NCBI GenBank assembly: GCA_037355855.1
Contig: CM074763.1
Coordinates: 310,001-374,000 of the forward strand
DNA: 64,000 nt
Reading direction: 5' to 3'
DNA from: Pseudo-nitzschia pungens
Taxonomy: Eukaryota; Bacillariophyta; Bacillariophyceae; Bacillariales; Bacillariaceae
The position numbers and the translations under genes are program-made. Below the pieces are notes generated by a model. The model searched no databases. It had not been told where the DNA came from and worked only from the letters and a program-made list of their open reading frames with translations. This document shows, piece after piece, positions 11,185 through 22,875 of the stretch (position 1 is its first letter; every line of letters starts with the position of its first letter).

Positions 11185-13528
11185 TCACACCGAGTGAACT
11201 TGTGTATATTCGTCTGATGGATCGTCTTCGTGTCCATTCGCCCCTTGGCCGTGGCCGTCGCCCGAGCGAACTTGTGTATATTCGTCTTCGTGTCCATTCG
11301 CCCCTTGGCCGTGGCCGTCGCCCGAGTGAACTTGTGTATATTCGTCTGATGGATCGTCTTCGTGTCCATTCGCCCCTTGACCGTGGCCGTCGCCATCCCT
11401 GTGAAGCTCCGTGCCATTCTGATTGTTGTCCGACGGAGAATCATTATCTTGTTCGCTCTTCACTCGCGACGATGCCGAGTCGGTTCGTTCGTCACTCTCT
11501 GTCTCTTCTTCCTCGTCGTTGCTGTCGTTGGGGTCATCAGGTTTTGTGGTACCGGGAAGAAGACTCCAGGAAAATCCGATACCATCCAATCGCTGAATCC
11601 TTCGTTCCAATTCATCGCGATCCATCCGGGGATGTTTCGGTGATTCGCCACTCTTGTATTTCTTGTAATTCGAGCGTTGGGTGCTTACCCAACGACCAAG
11701 AGCTCTGTTGGTTTTGTTCTTTGTCGGTACATTACCTGAAATGAAAATGGAAATGGAAATGGAATTTGAAAGGAAACATTTAAAAAGGAATGAGCCAGGA
11801 TGCCAAACCCGAACAAAGTTCTGACGCTCCTGCAGACAATTCGTAGGTGAAGTCTTCGCCTCGTTATTCTTACAGTGCCCGTGAGCCTTCAAATACTGCT
11901 GGAGCTCTCCAAATTTTTCCTCCCACGCTGCCTGACCTTTGCGCTTCGCCCAGGTGAACCCTGCATCTTCAAGAAGCTGAACTTTTTCATCTGTCAAACT
12001 AGTAGGTTTACCGGTATCTTTGGCTTTTTTCTCCATTCTTTGTTTGTTGACCCAGATCCCCAACGAATGGTTGGGTGGATATTGTTGAGGAACATTGGCT
12101 TTTTCATAGTTCAAACACATACAAGAATGATGTTAGAATCTGCGCGAATTATGCAGAAATATGTGTAAATGCATCAGAAACAAAAGTACGAGAGTGCAGG
12201 GGAATCACTCACTATGACCATGATCTTCTTTAAATTGGATCAATTCTTTAAGTCGCTGGAACCAAGTTCGAAGTGCCAGCTCTTTGCGTGGAGTACGAGC
12301 TTCGTCGAAAAGTTTCTTCGATAACTGCATACGACGCATCTTTGAAGAAGAGAAAGGAGAAGCATCATATTGGCGATTATGAGGTTTACTCCGAAGTCCA
12401 GCTCGAGTGTTCGGTCGTTCGAACTTGACCCCTTTCACATCGGCTTTTTTCGCACGGGGTTTCGTTGTCGAGCTTCGAGTCGAATACCGACTTCCGTGTC
12501 TCGTAAGAGACGAATCGTTAGGAGCTTTTCGTCTATTCGCCTCTGGTACGATTCCTTGGGCAGATCGATTAGATTCAGCCGAAAGCGAAGCAACAGGAGG
12601 AGGTTTCCGATCAAAAGTGGGTGCGTTCTGTGTAGATTGTGTAGGATAATTTGACGATTGGTGATGAAAGTAAGGCTGTTGTGGGTGATGATGCTGGTGT
12701 TGCTGGTGTTGTTGTTGTTGTTGCTGCTGGTGATGCTGCTGCTGGTGATGCTTGCTGGTGATGCTGATGTTGCTGATGATGATGGTGATGCGGCTGCTGC
12801 TGACGTTGTTGTTGTAGCTGTCGAAAACGCGAGGGATCTATTGCGGGTGGCTTTGTGTCCATACTTTCGTTATGATACTGAGGAGCGCGGAAACCATGAG
12901 CATATAAGCTGAATAGATACTGTCTATCGTAGTGATTGGGAGTCATCACACTCACCATGCTGTCGCCTTCGTTCACTTGTTGATGGCCATGTCGCGGAAA
13001 ACCTAATGGTGGCTCATGAGTGTCATCAAAACATTGGGGGAGAGGGAAAGCACCTGTGGGCTCATCGACATCAATTAATGGATTTAATCCGAGATCTGCC
13101 GTCAGATTGTCGTAGTTTTCGTCGATGTCGAGACCGCTATGATGCATGACCAAGCCGGGTCTGACTGTGTGGAAATCGCCCTGAGAATCATGACTAACAT
13201 CGCCCTGACGATTCAAATCTACGTCCCCAGTGATTCTTGTCCCACTACCAGTGATATCAAATGAGTGTTGTCGCCTGAGGATCAAATTGGTTGAGGCATC
13301 AGGATTATGCTGATCGCTCGCACCGAATGCGTAAAATGCATTTTGTGGAGTTGCGCTTTCCGATCTGTGAAAACTATCCACCCTAGCTTGGCCCACATCG
13401 CTCGGTTCAAAAAGAGAGTCCAGATGATTATTCGCTCCATCATCTAGCTTATCAGGAGACGCCTTATCGTCTCGATCCGTTTTGCCCGGGGGGTTCATAA
13501 TACTGTAATTGGCTGTGATTGATGCCAT
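11185..13528 (-). CDS. Helicase-associated (HA) domain protein with Gln/His-rich tract
   Basis: Three exons on the minus strand: 13528-12213, 12098-11874, 11735-11185 (introns GTGAGT...AAAAAG and GTAAGA...TTTCAG). The N-terminal ~230 residues are acidic and disordered, followed by a Gln/His-rich tract. The remainder holds helicase-associated repeats, with hallmarks WFQRLKELIQFKEDHGHT-NVP, SLGIWVNKQR, WEEKFGELQQYLKAHGHC-NVPT and ALGRWVSTQR; each repeat is interrupted by an intron just after the conserved Gly-His. HA domains are small helical nucleic-acid-binding modules and occur in large families in diatoms; a DNA-binding role is inference. The C-terminus carries a tandem GDGHGQGANGHEDEYTQV-type repeat. 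Exon 1 needs one base fewer near 12751 (CAA-G-CAT in the CAG tract) to join both halves; with that, all exon phases agree. Confidence 0.75.
11189..11394. repeat. Three-copy coding minisatellite
   Basis: Units of 72, 60 and about 70 bases containing TTCGTGTCCATTCGCCCC and CCGTGGCCGTCGCC. The middle copy lacks the 12 bases TGATGGATCGTC. It encodes the acidic, Gly/His-rich C-terminus of the HA protein, and length changes are in-frame. Confidence 0.85.
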
Positions 13529-14897
13529 GGGATTCGATGTTTGGATAGGTCAACGTCAACATCAACTACTTTATCTCCTGTTCAAAATGAACTTTCGGAA
13601 GACATCGACTGCCTTTAAGGAAAGTCTGATTTGCTTGAATTGGGTGCACTGCTGCTTGTTCAGTGAAAAAAGCAAAATTTGGTTTAGTCAAATATCTGTT
13701 ATATGTGGTAATGCATTGAACGGAAATCACAATCACCGTAAAGAGGCGTGACCTTTATGCAGTATTGCTGGTAACGTGTACGTCAACAATGATCCTTCAT
13801 ACGGGAAATGAATCATAGTCCCTCTGATTAAATTTTGAATCTTTATGTCAAGGCCGCTTGTCATACTCGCAATCGATACTGAAGAAGTAGAAGACACACG
13901 ATTTCCGCGATAGAGGTTCAAAATCCGTTCGAGATCTGATCGTTTTTTTATGTGCGCCGAGCAAACTGGTTTGAGCCGTTTCGTCGAAAGGAAAAATCTC
14001 TCATGGGGAGCTTTGCCTCAACGATTTCTTGGCTTGTATGCCATTTCGTGGGTCCGAGGGCCGGGCCTAGCTTTTTGTGGATGGAAAGAAGTTGGCGACC
14101 CCTCCATCGTGTCGAAGCTTCACACGAAAACCTGTTTGATTCGTTTCGTTTCGTCGTTTTGACAGATCCGAGAAGCGACTGCTTTTTCAACGTTTATCTC
14201 AAACCTGTAAAAAGTGACGAAAAAAGAAAAAGTAGCCAGTTGCATCTGAAACGGGTGCTGCACAGACCAAACGAAGTCCAAGATGTTATTTGTCATTACG
14301 TAATGGGAAGTCGTACGTACGTTGATATGTTCATACGTTCATACGTTTGTACTTTCATACTTTCGTTCGTTCACACTTTCAAACGTTCATACGTTCATAT
14401 ATTCGTACTTTCGTATGTTCGTATGTTTGTACGATAGTACTTTCGTACGTTCAGAAGTATGAACGTAAGTATGTAGGTACACGTACGTAAATTTTCTCTG
14501 ATCCGTTGACAAAATGCCTACGGTAACCTTACCACTCGATAATTACCGGGTAAGGTCTTACGATACCCGTAGTAATCCCCCCGATTCCCATTTTGTCATT
14601 CCTGGTGACACCACCCCATACGCCCCTCCGATGATGCTCACGTTTCGCCTTGACATCATGACGGGAAAAAGCATTCGTTAGCGCACTTATTCAGGTTGGC
14701 ATCAGTTCCTTTTCCAACCGGAACAAAGGAAGTTGTGGTAGACTGCGTACCGGTATGATCCGATGTCATGATCACAATTCTATGAATCAAAATAATCTCG
14801 TTCCGACACCGACAACCGACTCCAACTACTGTATTTTCACCTTTTCTATTGATAATTTACCACAATACATATCACCATCACAGAATAACCACCGACC
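13529..14897. other. Divergent spacer between HA gene and lipase gene
   Basis: No gene is supported. It contains a degenerate CGTAC/TTCGTA repeat (14318-14470) and, at 14515-14580, GGTAACCTTACC and TTACCGGGTAAGG words typical of other spacers here. Promoters for both flanking genes should lie within it. Confidence 0.45.
14318..14470. repeat. Degenerate TTCGTACG-type minisatellite
   Basis: About twenty imperfect 7-9 base units such as TTCATACG, TTCGTACT and TTTGTACG in head-to-tail order. Confidence 0.75.
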
Positions 14898-17800
14898 ATG
14901 ACGGGGAGCTCAGCAAAAGATGATGTCGATCCCTACATCGAAATGCTTCATCGGGTGGTAGATGAGTGAGTGAGCCTTTTCTGGTCTGAATCAACAGCAT
15001 GATTGTGTGGTGCACTACTTCGTACCACTGACGGTAGGTGTTTGTCGTTGTCGTTGTCGTTGTCGTTGTTGTCGTTTCTTCCTTTATTGGATTGATCCAG
15101 GGCTGCGATATTTGTGATCGGAAATTTCCCGCTTTTCAAACAAGCTACGTTAGAAGCATTAGAAACGATATTTGGAGTACGACAACTCAGCCGACAATTT
15201 GCGCTGGTAAGAACTGGAATGCTTGTAGGGACGTCAATACCACGATCGTGATGCGTGCTTGTACTCATTGTTGTTGCCTCCTCTCTCTGAATTCGATGCA
15301 GGCGATCGCACTGGAAACCGGCATGGTGACGTTGTCGCAGTTCTTGAAAATTGTCAACGGCATATTGACCAAGTTTAGTTCTCGATCCCGACTCATTTGC
15401 AATCTCAAAGACCAGCAAGACCAGGCGTCGTCGCAAGACGAATGGTTTGACCTGGCGGAAAAAATCGACAATATTCAGGGGAACGATGTTTGGCGATCGG
15501 ATAACAGCAGTCAATTGTACGAGGGGCATCGTATTTCAGCTCGGATCGATGAGTTTGTTCACTTGATGCGAAGGCAGGATATTTTTGAACTAATGTTTGT
15601 TCTGAGGGGTGGCATCGGACGAAATCGTTATGGACTATTGCACGAGGGACTGTTCTCGAAAGCGATGGCTGGGACAAAAGTTCTCGTAGAAACGTGAGTA
15701 GAAAGAGCCGTCAAATCGACCTCGAAACCATTTTTTGCTTTCTACTACTTTTTTGTTACGATGCAGTTGTTGATTGCAGTGCTCTCACCATTTTCGAATG
15801 TTCCGTTTCGACCGACAACTAGGTACCACAACGTGGTCTGTGCCTCGTTGGACTTTGTCTGCGATGCCCCCGTTGCAGTCGGAGAATCTCCCATTCCAAC
15901 CGATGCTCGATTGGCATTTTTCAACGAGACGAGGCATTCCTATGGAAGAACGGCACTCTTGTTATCGGGTGGTGCTGCATTGGGATTTTATCATGTTGGA
16001 GTCGTAAAGGCTCTGATGGAAAATCGACTCATGCCACGAGTACTGGGGGGATCATCTGCTGGTTCCAGTAAGTATTGTGAATTACCTAAACTTCGATGCG
16101 GATGCAACGAATTCTTTCTCAATCGATCATTTCATTGTCATGATTCCCGCAGTTGTATGCGCCATGATTGGAACAAGGTTAGTATATTTCGAATTGTTTT
16201 TCGGCCATCGCTTTCATCACTTTTGATTGAATCTGACATCGTTTCCAAAACTAATTTGAATCCTTTCGTTATATCTCAGGACTGACGAAGAATGCATGAA
16301 TGACTTGTTCAACATCAAGGGGACGACGGCACCGGGTCACTCCGGAAGGTTGATGCTGAATTTCTTTCGACCTCTGAACATCCCGGGGATGGGAAGGAAC
16401 CAAAGAGATACACAAATAGGGCAGGTCTACCAGAACACGGCGGGATTTTTTCATGATGCAAAACGAACCTGGCAGGTGTTTGTGCCGATTCCGTTGCGAA
16501 ATCTGACTTCGCTTATCTACGATCTTTTGACCCTCCGAACGCGTCCACAAGAACTTCTGATGAACGATACCGAACACTTTCGACAATGTTTGCGGGTCAA
16601 TGTGGGTGACTTTCACCTTCCAGGAAGCCTTTGATCGAACCGGAAGAATTCTCAACGTGACTGGTAAGCATCAACATTCTCAGCTCTTGAGCACATCGCC
16701 GCAAATTAGGAAGCGTTGGTACGAGACTGACCATTCAAGCTTTCGTTTTCTTTCTCTTTCCCGACTCTTTCCCGACCCCTTGCAGTCACTCCAAACAACG
16801 CGAGCGATCCGCCCAGATTGTTGAACTATCTGACAGCCCCCCACGTGCTCGTCTGGAGCGCAGTCGTAGCATCCTCTTCGCTTCCCGGAGTTTTCGAGTC
16901 GAATCGGCTGTTGGTAAAGGATGCCGATGGCACGGTCCGTTACGAATGTGCAGAGGGCGCGCGGTTCTCGGACGGATCCATGGAGCAAGATCTGCCGATG
17001 CAGCAACTCAGCGAAATGTTCAACGTCAACCATTTCGTCATCAGCCAAGCCAATCCGCACGCCGTGATGTTTGCGTCGTATTCGCATCTGAAATCCATCT
17101 GGTCGACCCCTCTGACGGGCCTCGCCAATTCGATACTGATATTCTTGAAGAACCAGTGCCGATCTTGGCTGGCGCACGTCGTCGAGATGGTTGGCGCCAG
17201 GCGATACGCTCCGCAACACGCAACCTCGCGCACGATCGGGGCGCAGATCTTTACCCAGGAGTACGAGGGACGAGACTGCGATGTCTCCCTCATTCCCTGG
17301 CTCGGCCACCGCGGCCTCTTGAGCGCTCTGTTGCACGCGTTGTACAACCCGAGCGAACCGGAATTCAAGGAATGGATCGAGGCCGCCGAGCGCCAGACAT
17401 GGAAGCACATTCCCACCATCAAGAGCCACGTCGCCGAGGAAATCACCCTCGACCGGTGCGTCCAGCGACTCCGGAAGCGAATCCTGGCCGAAAAGTGGGA
17501 AAAGCACCGCAAGATCGGTTCCATGAGCGACAAGATCAACGCCAAGGTCCCCAGTTTCTTTACGAGTCCCTCGCTCGTCAACTTTGGAGGCCTCGGCATC
17601 GGCGACCAAACCGTTGTCGACAACATGGAAGAATTGGAGGGACCTTCCGCACCCCTGGTGCCCCTCACCCTCCCGGCCGATATCAAGCGGGGCTGGTCGG
17701 GACTCGGCCTCAAGGGCAACCGATCGACCGCGAGCCTCGCCAGCTCGACCTCGTACACGTCCGGCCTGTTCATCGAGGGCGACGACCACCACCACCACCT

Positions 17801-18135
17801 CCATCCACCACCACCACCACACAAAGGAACAGGCCGCCGGCGAACAAACCAATCACGTGCCGGTCTTCCACGGGGCCACCCCGATGATGATGGCCGCCCC
17901 GAGCGACGATTCCAAGCGGTATCTCAAGACCACCAGCATGGCCAAGTTTTACTATCGAAACAATCCCAACCAGAGCCTCGGTCAGCTCCACCAGATCCAG
18001 CGAAGCCGCAGCCACGGGGGGAAGATGGAAGAGAGAGAAAGCGAACCCCCTCCGAGCTTTCGCGCGCAGAAATCCAAGAGCCACACCGATTTTGGCAAGT
18101 GCCTAGTAGTTTCAAAAAGGTTGCACAGCTACTAG
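14898..18135 (+). CDS. SDP1/TGL-type patatin-like triacylglycerol lipase
   Basis: Seven exons: 14898-14965, 15101-15206, 15302-15693, 15823-16067, 16153-16177, 16280-16663, 16786-18135, about 855 residues. An N-terminal helical region and a DUF3336-like segment (GGIGRNRYGLLHEGLF, GTKVLVETYHN) precede the patatin core: oxyanion loop SGGAALGFYHVG (about 236), nucleophile elbow GGSSAGSIVCA (about 265, split by an intron) and catalytic-Asp motif DGSMEQDLP (about 468). This order matches plant SDP1 and yeast Tgl3/4/5, which hydrolyse stored triacylglycerol at lipid droplets. The C-terminus is Ser/His-rich and regulatory-looking. Two single-base excesses break the frame: one in TTT at 16611-16613, just before the conserved FTFQEAFDRTGRI, and one in CC at 17805-17806 in the CAC tract. 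Removing one base at each makes every exon phase consistent. AATAAA lies at 18358. Confidence 0.88.
15043..15075. repeat. Intronic (TTGTCG)n microsatellite
   Basis: About five TTGTCG units in the first intron of the lipase gene, ahead of the acceptor at 15099-15100. Confidence 0.8.
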
Positions 18136-18434
18136 CTAGCTCCTACCTACCTACACACAGTTTGAAACCCATTTCGTCTCCGCAACACCTTGCGCAGCGA
18201 GCAACGCTAGGAAAGCCACTGCAGATTGATTTCACTCATAATTGATTATTATATAAATAATTTTCCTATTATTTTAAAGAGTGTGAAGCGACGATCGGTC
18301 CTAGTGTTACATTCTGGGTGGGTGCGTGCGTGCGTTCGTTGTAATAATAATATATCCAATAAAGTTTTTGTGTTGGAACCGCGAGCCGGTCGATTGCTCG
18401 CTCGAACAGAGCAAGTAGTAAGCAAGTAATCTTC

Positions 18435-21105
18435 CTAACGAATGTCTCCTTCCGAAACGGAAACTTTCCGGCTGTGCGGAAAAAACATCGGAACGGTCTC
18501 CGCGATGAAACGACTCGGAGCGTGGCCGCCATTGTCGTTGGATGCGACCGAGAGCGATCCGTCGTCCTCGCTGTCCTCCTCCTCCTCCTCGTCGTCGTCG
18601 TCGTCTTCCTCGAGGTGCTCCACGGCGTCTTCCATTTCGTCGTCGTCACTGTCACCGTCACTGTCGTCGTCGTCACCGTCACTGTCGTTGCCATCGTCAT
18701 TATTATGGTCCTCGTCGTCTTCCGAAAATTCAAAGTCCTCGTCCCCGTCGTCCCCCATTTCCTCGTCGCCCCGGCCCTGTTGCGCGGACCGCAGGACGCG
18801 ACCCAGTCCAAAGGGCGTCCGTTCCATCAGGAGCATCGCCAGCGTGTATTCCTCGGGGCTCTCGTCGGAATCGTCGCTCGGCGCCGGCGCACCGTGGAGA
18901 CGCGACCGCAGCGTCCGCGCCAGAATCTTGTAAATGTCCCGCTCCCGTTCCGCGATCCGGTGCCTCGATTCCGCCTCGCGCCTGGCCCTGTTGGCCCGTT
19001 CGACGTTGGCCTGCTCCTCCGCCAGTCGTCTCCTCAGAAAATCCACCTCGTTCAGGGGGACATCGAACCCTGGTGCGTGTCGAGACGAGCGGAGGAACGG
19101 AATGGAATAATAGAACGAAATAGAATGGAATCAAACCGAATCAAACCGAATAGAACAAAATAGATGCGTGAGAAATCCACAAACGCATCAAACATAAAAT
19201 ACACACCCAGATACATATACAGACACACAAAAAATCAACCGAACCCCAGACAACCAAACCAAACTCCGAAACGAGAACCGCCGCACTCACAGTTCCGATG
19301 GGTATACGACAGGATTTCCACCCACAGCGCCCGTGGCAGCATCGACGCCGCATTGATTTTGGTGCGCTCGCAAATCTTGACGGGCTGGTTGACGCTGGCG
19401 TTCGAGCACAGGAGCAATTGCTGGCAGGCCCCCCGAAAGGTGTCGGGATACAACCCGTGGTTCGAGGGTTCCCAGACGCGTGCCGGAATCACCACCGGGA
19501 GGGACGGAGCCGCCAGCAGGGGGGCGAAGCGCACCCCGGACAGGACCTTGGTGGCATACTGCTGGTTTCCCTGCGCGCGTTCCGAGAGGCTGCGAACGAT
19601 CTGGACCAGCTCGTCGTCGACTGTGGCAGTGCGATAGGTGGGATGCGAGTGCCAGGATGCCACAATTGTGTCAGACGTACGGTGTTCCATGTTTCACAGA
19701 CGAAACAGCAAGCAGCGCGGTACACCACTCTACACCACTCCACCCAAAACCACTCTGCAACACTCCATACAACACTCCATACAACACAACACAACACAAC
19801 TCTTACTCGGCAGGCATCACTACTCACCCGGACCCACCAAGACGCCACCCGGCTTTAACATTTTCTTGAACATGTGCAGATTCAGTTTTTCGATCGACGC
19901 CCCGATGTAGATGCGATCGAATCCCAGGGCGCATTCTCCCTTGTTCGTGACGAGTTCGAGGGCGTTTCCGTGAAAAAAGTCAATGTTGGAGAGTTCTCCG
20001 GAAGAAGAAACCGCCCTCGCTTGCCTCCAGGCCGCAATGGCCTCCCTCGAGTGCTCCAGGACGTCCCCGTGGAGCTCGACGCAGTAGTGGACCGACCGGG
20101 GACCCAGAATGGAGGCGGCGATGCACGTGAGGTAGCCGGTGCCGGATCCGGCGTTCAAGACACTGTAGCCGGCGTCCTTCTTGAGTTCCAGGGCCTCGAC
20201 GACGCTCCCGTAAATGTGCGGGGCCGAAATGTGGATGTTGCCATCCCGGATGGGCTGGTCCTTGTGGGCAATGTCTTGGCAGTCCTGGGTTTGGATGGGA
20301 TGGGTTTGGATTGGATGGGATGGGATGGGATGGATTTGGAATCCAACAAAAGAGCGTGTAAGACGGAGACTCTTTTGCAGTCGTTCATTGCATCCGACAT
20401 CCCACATCCGACATCCGACATCATACGACGTAAATCTTACCTTGGGAACAAAGAATTTCCGATCCACGTTTCGAAAGGCTGCTTCCACATCCGGAGACGA
20501 AATCACGTGGAACCCTGGAGGGAAAGAACAAGGCAAAGGAGCGGAGTGAGACAACAACAACAACAACAGCAACAACACACATGACCAGCTCATACCATGC
20601 TCATATTGTGTACGGGCAATGAATGCTATGGATGCCTTCCAAACGATCGAGGAACGGGAGTGCTGTGCGGTCCGAGACGAGAAGAAACGTTAGAACAAGA
20701 CTCCAATGCCCATTCGTTCAAACGGATACGAGAGAGAGGATTGCGGTGATTGGCTTGGCTCTGCTCTGGCCTCTTCGCTCGCTGGCTGGCTCGTTGCTTC
20801 GTTACTTCGTTCGTTGCTTCGTTCGTTCGTTGCTTCGTTCCAGAAAACACAGCAGCCCGCAAGAGGGTTCTGCTTGAAACGAAAATAGTTCTGTTTCGGA
20901 ATTCGTTTGTAGTTTGCCTCCGGCCTGCGATTGCCCGCAGCGATCGATCCATCCATCCAAGCCGTCCAATGATGCAACACCGAAACGATGCAAACAAACA
21001 CTAACACACCCAACAAAGAACAGGAGAAGACGGTTGCAAAGAATACTCACTCTTCAGGTTGTCCACCATCTCGTCGTTTGTAGATCCACTACTCCTCCAT
21101 GCCAT
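18435..21105 (-). CDS. Protein-isoaspartate O-methyltransferase-like protein with F-box-like and acidic C-terminus
   Basis: Six exons on the minus strand: 21105-21051, 20625-20596, 20514-20441, 20284-19828, 19620-19291, 19069-18435; the phases sum exactly to 526 residues. The N-terminus MAWRSSGSTNDEMVDNLK and GFHVISSPDVEAAFRNVDRK match PIMT enzymes. ISAPHIYG, motif I VLNAGSGTGYL, MLKPGGVLVGP-VDDELVQI and VLSGVRFAPLL complete the methyltransferase fold (about residues 1-235). The protein then runs into SMLPRALWVEILSYTHRNWF (about 300-320), which resembles an F-box helix, a coiled coil (about 330-372) and a run of about 70 mostly acidic residues. Animal PCMTD1/2 are PIMT-like substrate receptors of cullin ligases, so a ligase-adaptor role is plausible but inferred. 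Exon 2 is only 30 bases. Adjacent exons look like separate ORFs unless spliced. Confidence 0.85.
19730..19800. repeat. ACACCACTC/ACAACACA low-complexity tract in an intron
   Basis: Head-to-tail ACCACTCTAC, CAACACTCCAT and ACAACACA units fill the intron between exons 4 and 5 of the methyltransferase-like gene. Confidence 0.7.
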
Positions 21106-22875
21106 CGTAAAAGTTCGTTGGATGTGAATGGGCACTTGCTTTCTTGGTTTGTTTCAATCAACCAATCAATCAATCAATCAATGAAATATTGGTGGTAGGG
21201 TACCCGGTACTGGTACTGATGCTGATGCTGATGCTGATGCTGATACTCGTTTGGAAGGAAGGCGAAAACGGGTGATGGATGGGAATTGAATTCCTTGAAT
21301 TCTTGGGTGCAAATAATAGAGTTTGTGATTGACGCTAGGGCAACCTGCTACTACCGGTAGCATCAGCTAGGAACGTGTGAGTGAGAACAGAAAGAAAACG
21401 ACCGTCAACTCCACCAGATCGCGTGCCCTTCGGTACCGCACGGTACGACGCTCTCTACGGTACGGCGATCCATCCACACAGGAACTCTATCAAAGAACAA
21501 ATAGGTCCGTGATACAAACTCGAGATTTCGAAAGGAAGGAAGCGAATCATCATCACCAAATCTCATTCTACTTCCGTACGAGATAGCAGTACCGGACGGC
21601 AGTGGAGTGCGAGCGAGTGCGAGTACAAGAAATCACCTAAGGTTTACCGTATTTTGCTTGTGTTCACAACGTACCGTACGTAGTACTTCGTAGTTGATAC
21701 CGCACCGGACGCAACGTTCCGGAAGCGTACTGGTTCTATAATTAGTACTCGTAACGTTACATCAGTCTCTCTGCACTAAAGCCTGCCAAGGGTCGTCATT
21801 CAGAATTGCGGGTCTTCACGTGCGCGCAAGAGAGGCTATTGAAGTTGTCACAGTGGTCGCAAGAATGAATACAGTAATACGGTAGTGAATGAATCTATGA
21901 ATGAATGTATGAATGAATGAATCTCAATCAATCAAAATCTCAATCAATCAACCATCAGAATCAATTGAGATCGTTCTTCTTGCATTATTTGGTTGAAGGG
22001 GATAGCGGATAGCGGTAGACTACGACGTAAAAGTAAACCTTACGAGTACCGGTACGAGTATGTAGGTAATTACAGTCTTACGGTATGTAACATGCAGTCA
22101 TCAAATTACATACTTTTGTTACGAGTAAGGTTTACCACACTAATTGTAGTAAGTTAAGATCTTACCTTCTTATCCGTTGAATGGATCAACAATCAAAAAA
22201 TAGTGCATCCGTGTACACGTGTCAAAACACGGGGCGCCCACAACAGAAAGTGCGAAGAGCCTTCTTGCGGCATCTTCTTTGGTTCGGGCCAAGAAGCCTT
22301 TTTGAATGTGATAGCTAGCAGTAATCTTAATTAATTAACTTAATTACGGCAGTCCTCACAACGAGGAGGAGCGTAAGGGCCTTACGAGCATGTTGCAGCA
22401 TGAACAACGAGTATCTTCAGTAGTAGTACTACCACCACCAATGCCATCCTCATTACTACCTACTACTACTATGTGTGTTAGCTGGTGCTCGTCATTTGGG
22501 ACGGGGGCAGCATCATCACCAAGAACCAAGAAGCATGCAATTCATCTCCAACAACTACTAGTAGTAGTAATAGCAGAAGCTAGAAGTATTCTTGTTGTTG
22601 TGACCACCACTGGTGCTCCCTGCTATTACTAGTAGTACTAGTATGTAGCCACCAGCGTTTTCAAACCATGAACATTTCACCTACTACATCGAACTGGAGA
22701 TTGCAGCAGGTGGCCAGTCCTCCTCGGGCTTACTACTAGTACTAATAGTACAGCAGACTGTTACTACTTCTTAGCAACAATCATGATAGTAATGATATGA
22801 TAATGTAGTACCTCTTCTAGTGATATCGCGTATCAAGGAATCTTTTGAAATAATGACAATATTCTATTCCTGCTT
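21106..22875. other. Spacer rich in microsatellites and short palindromic words
   Basis: No gene is supported. It contains (CAAT)n at 21160-21180, (CTGATG)n at 21217-21246, ATGAATGA units at 21885-21925, CGGTAC/GAGTAC/ACCGGT words at 21570-21700 and 22015-22145, and ACTAGTAGTA words at 22550-22760. The only ORF of note (22390) has no motif. Confidence 0.45.

Noticed and set aside
16596..16625. A 30-base GT...AG micro-intron in the lipase
   Set aside because: It would remove the conserved GDFTFQ residues; a one-base homopolymer excess explains the frame change better.
12740..17810. Programmed ribosomal frameshifting at the single-base breaks
   Set aside because: The sites share no slippery sequence or stop codon context; they share only homopolymer or repeat location.
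16680..17852. A 390-codon minus-strand frame opposite the lipase
   Set aside because: Antisense shadow of exon 7; the plus strand has the patatin DGS motif and correct splice phases.
18230..18434. A minus-strand continuation of the acidic protein or a separate small gene
   Set aside because: The methyltransferase-like frame stops at 18435 and the remaining bases are AT-rich with an AATAAA for the opposite-strand lipase.
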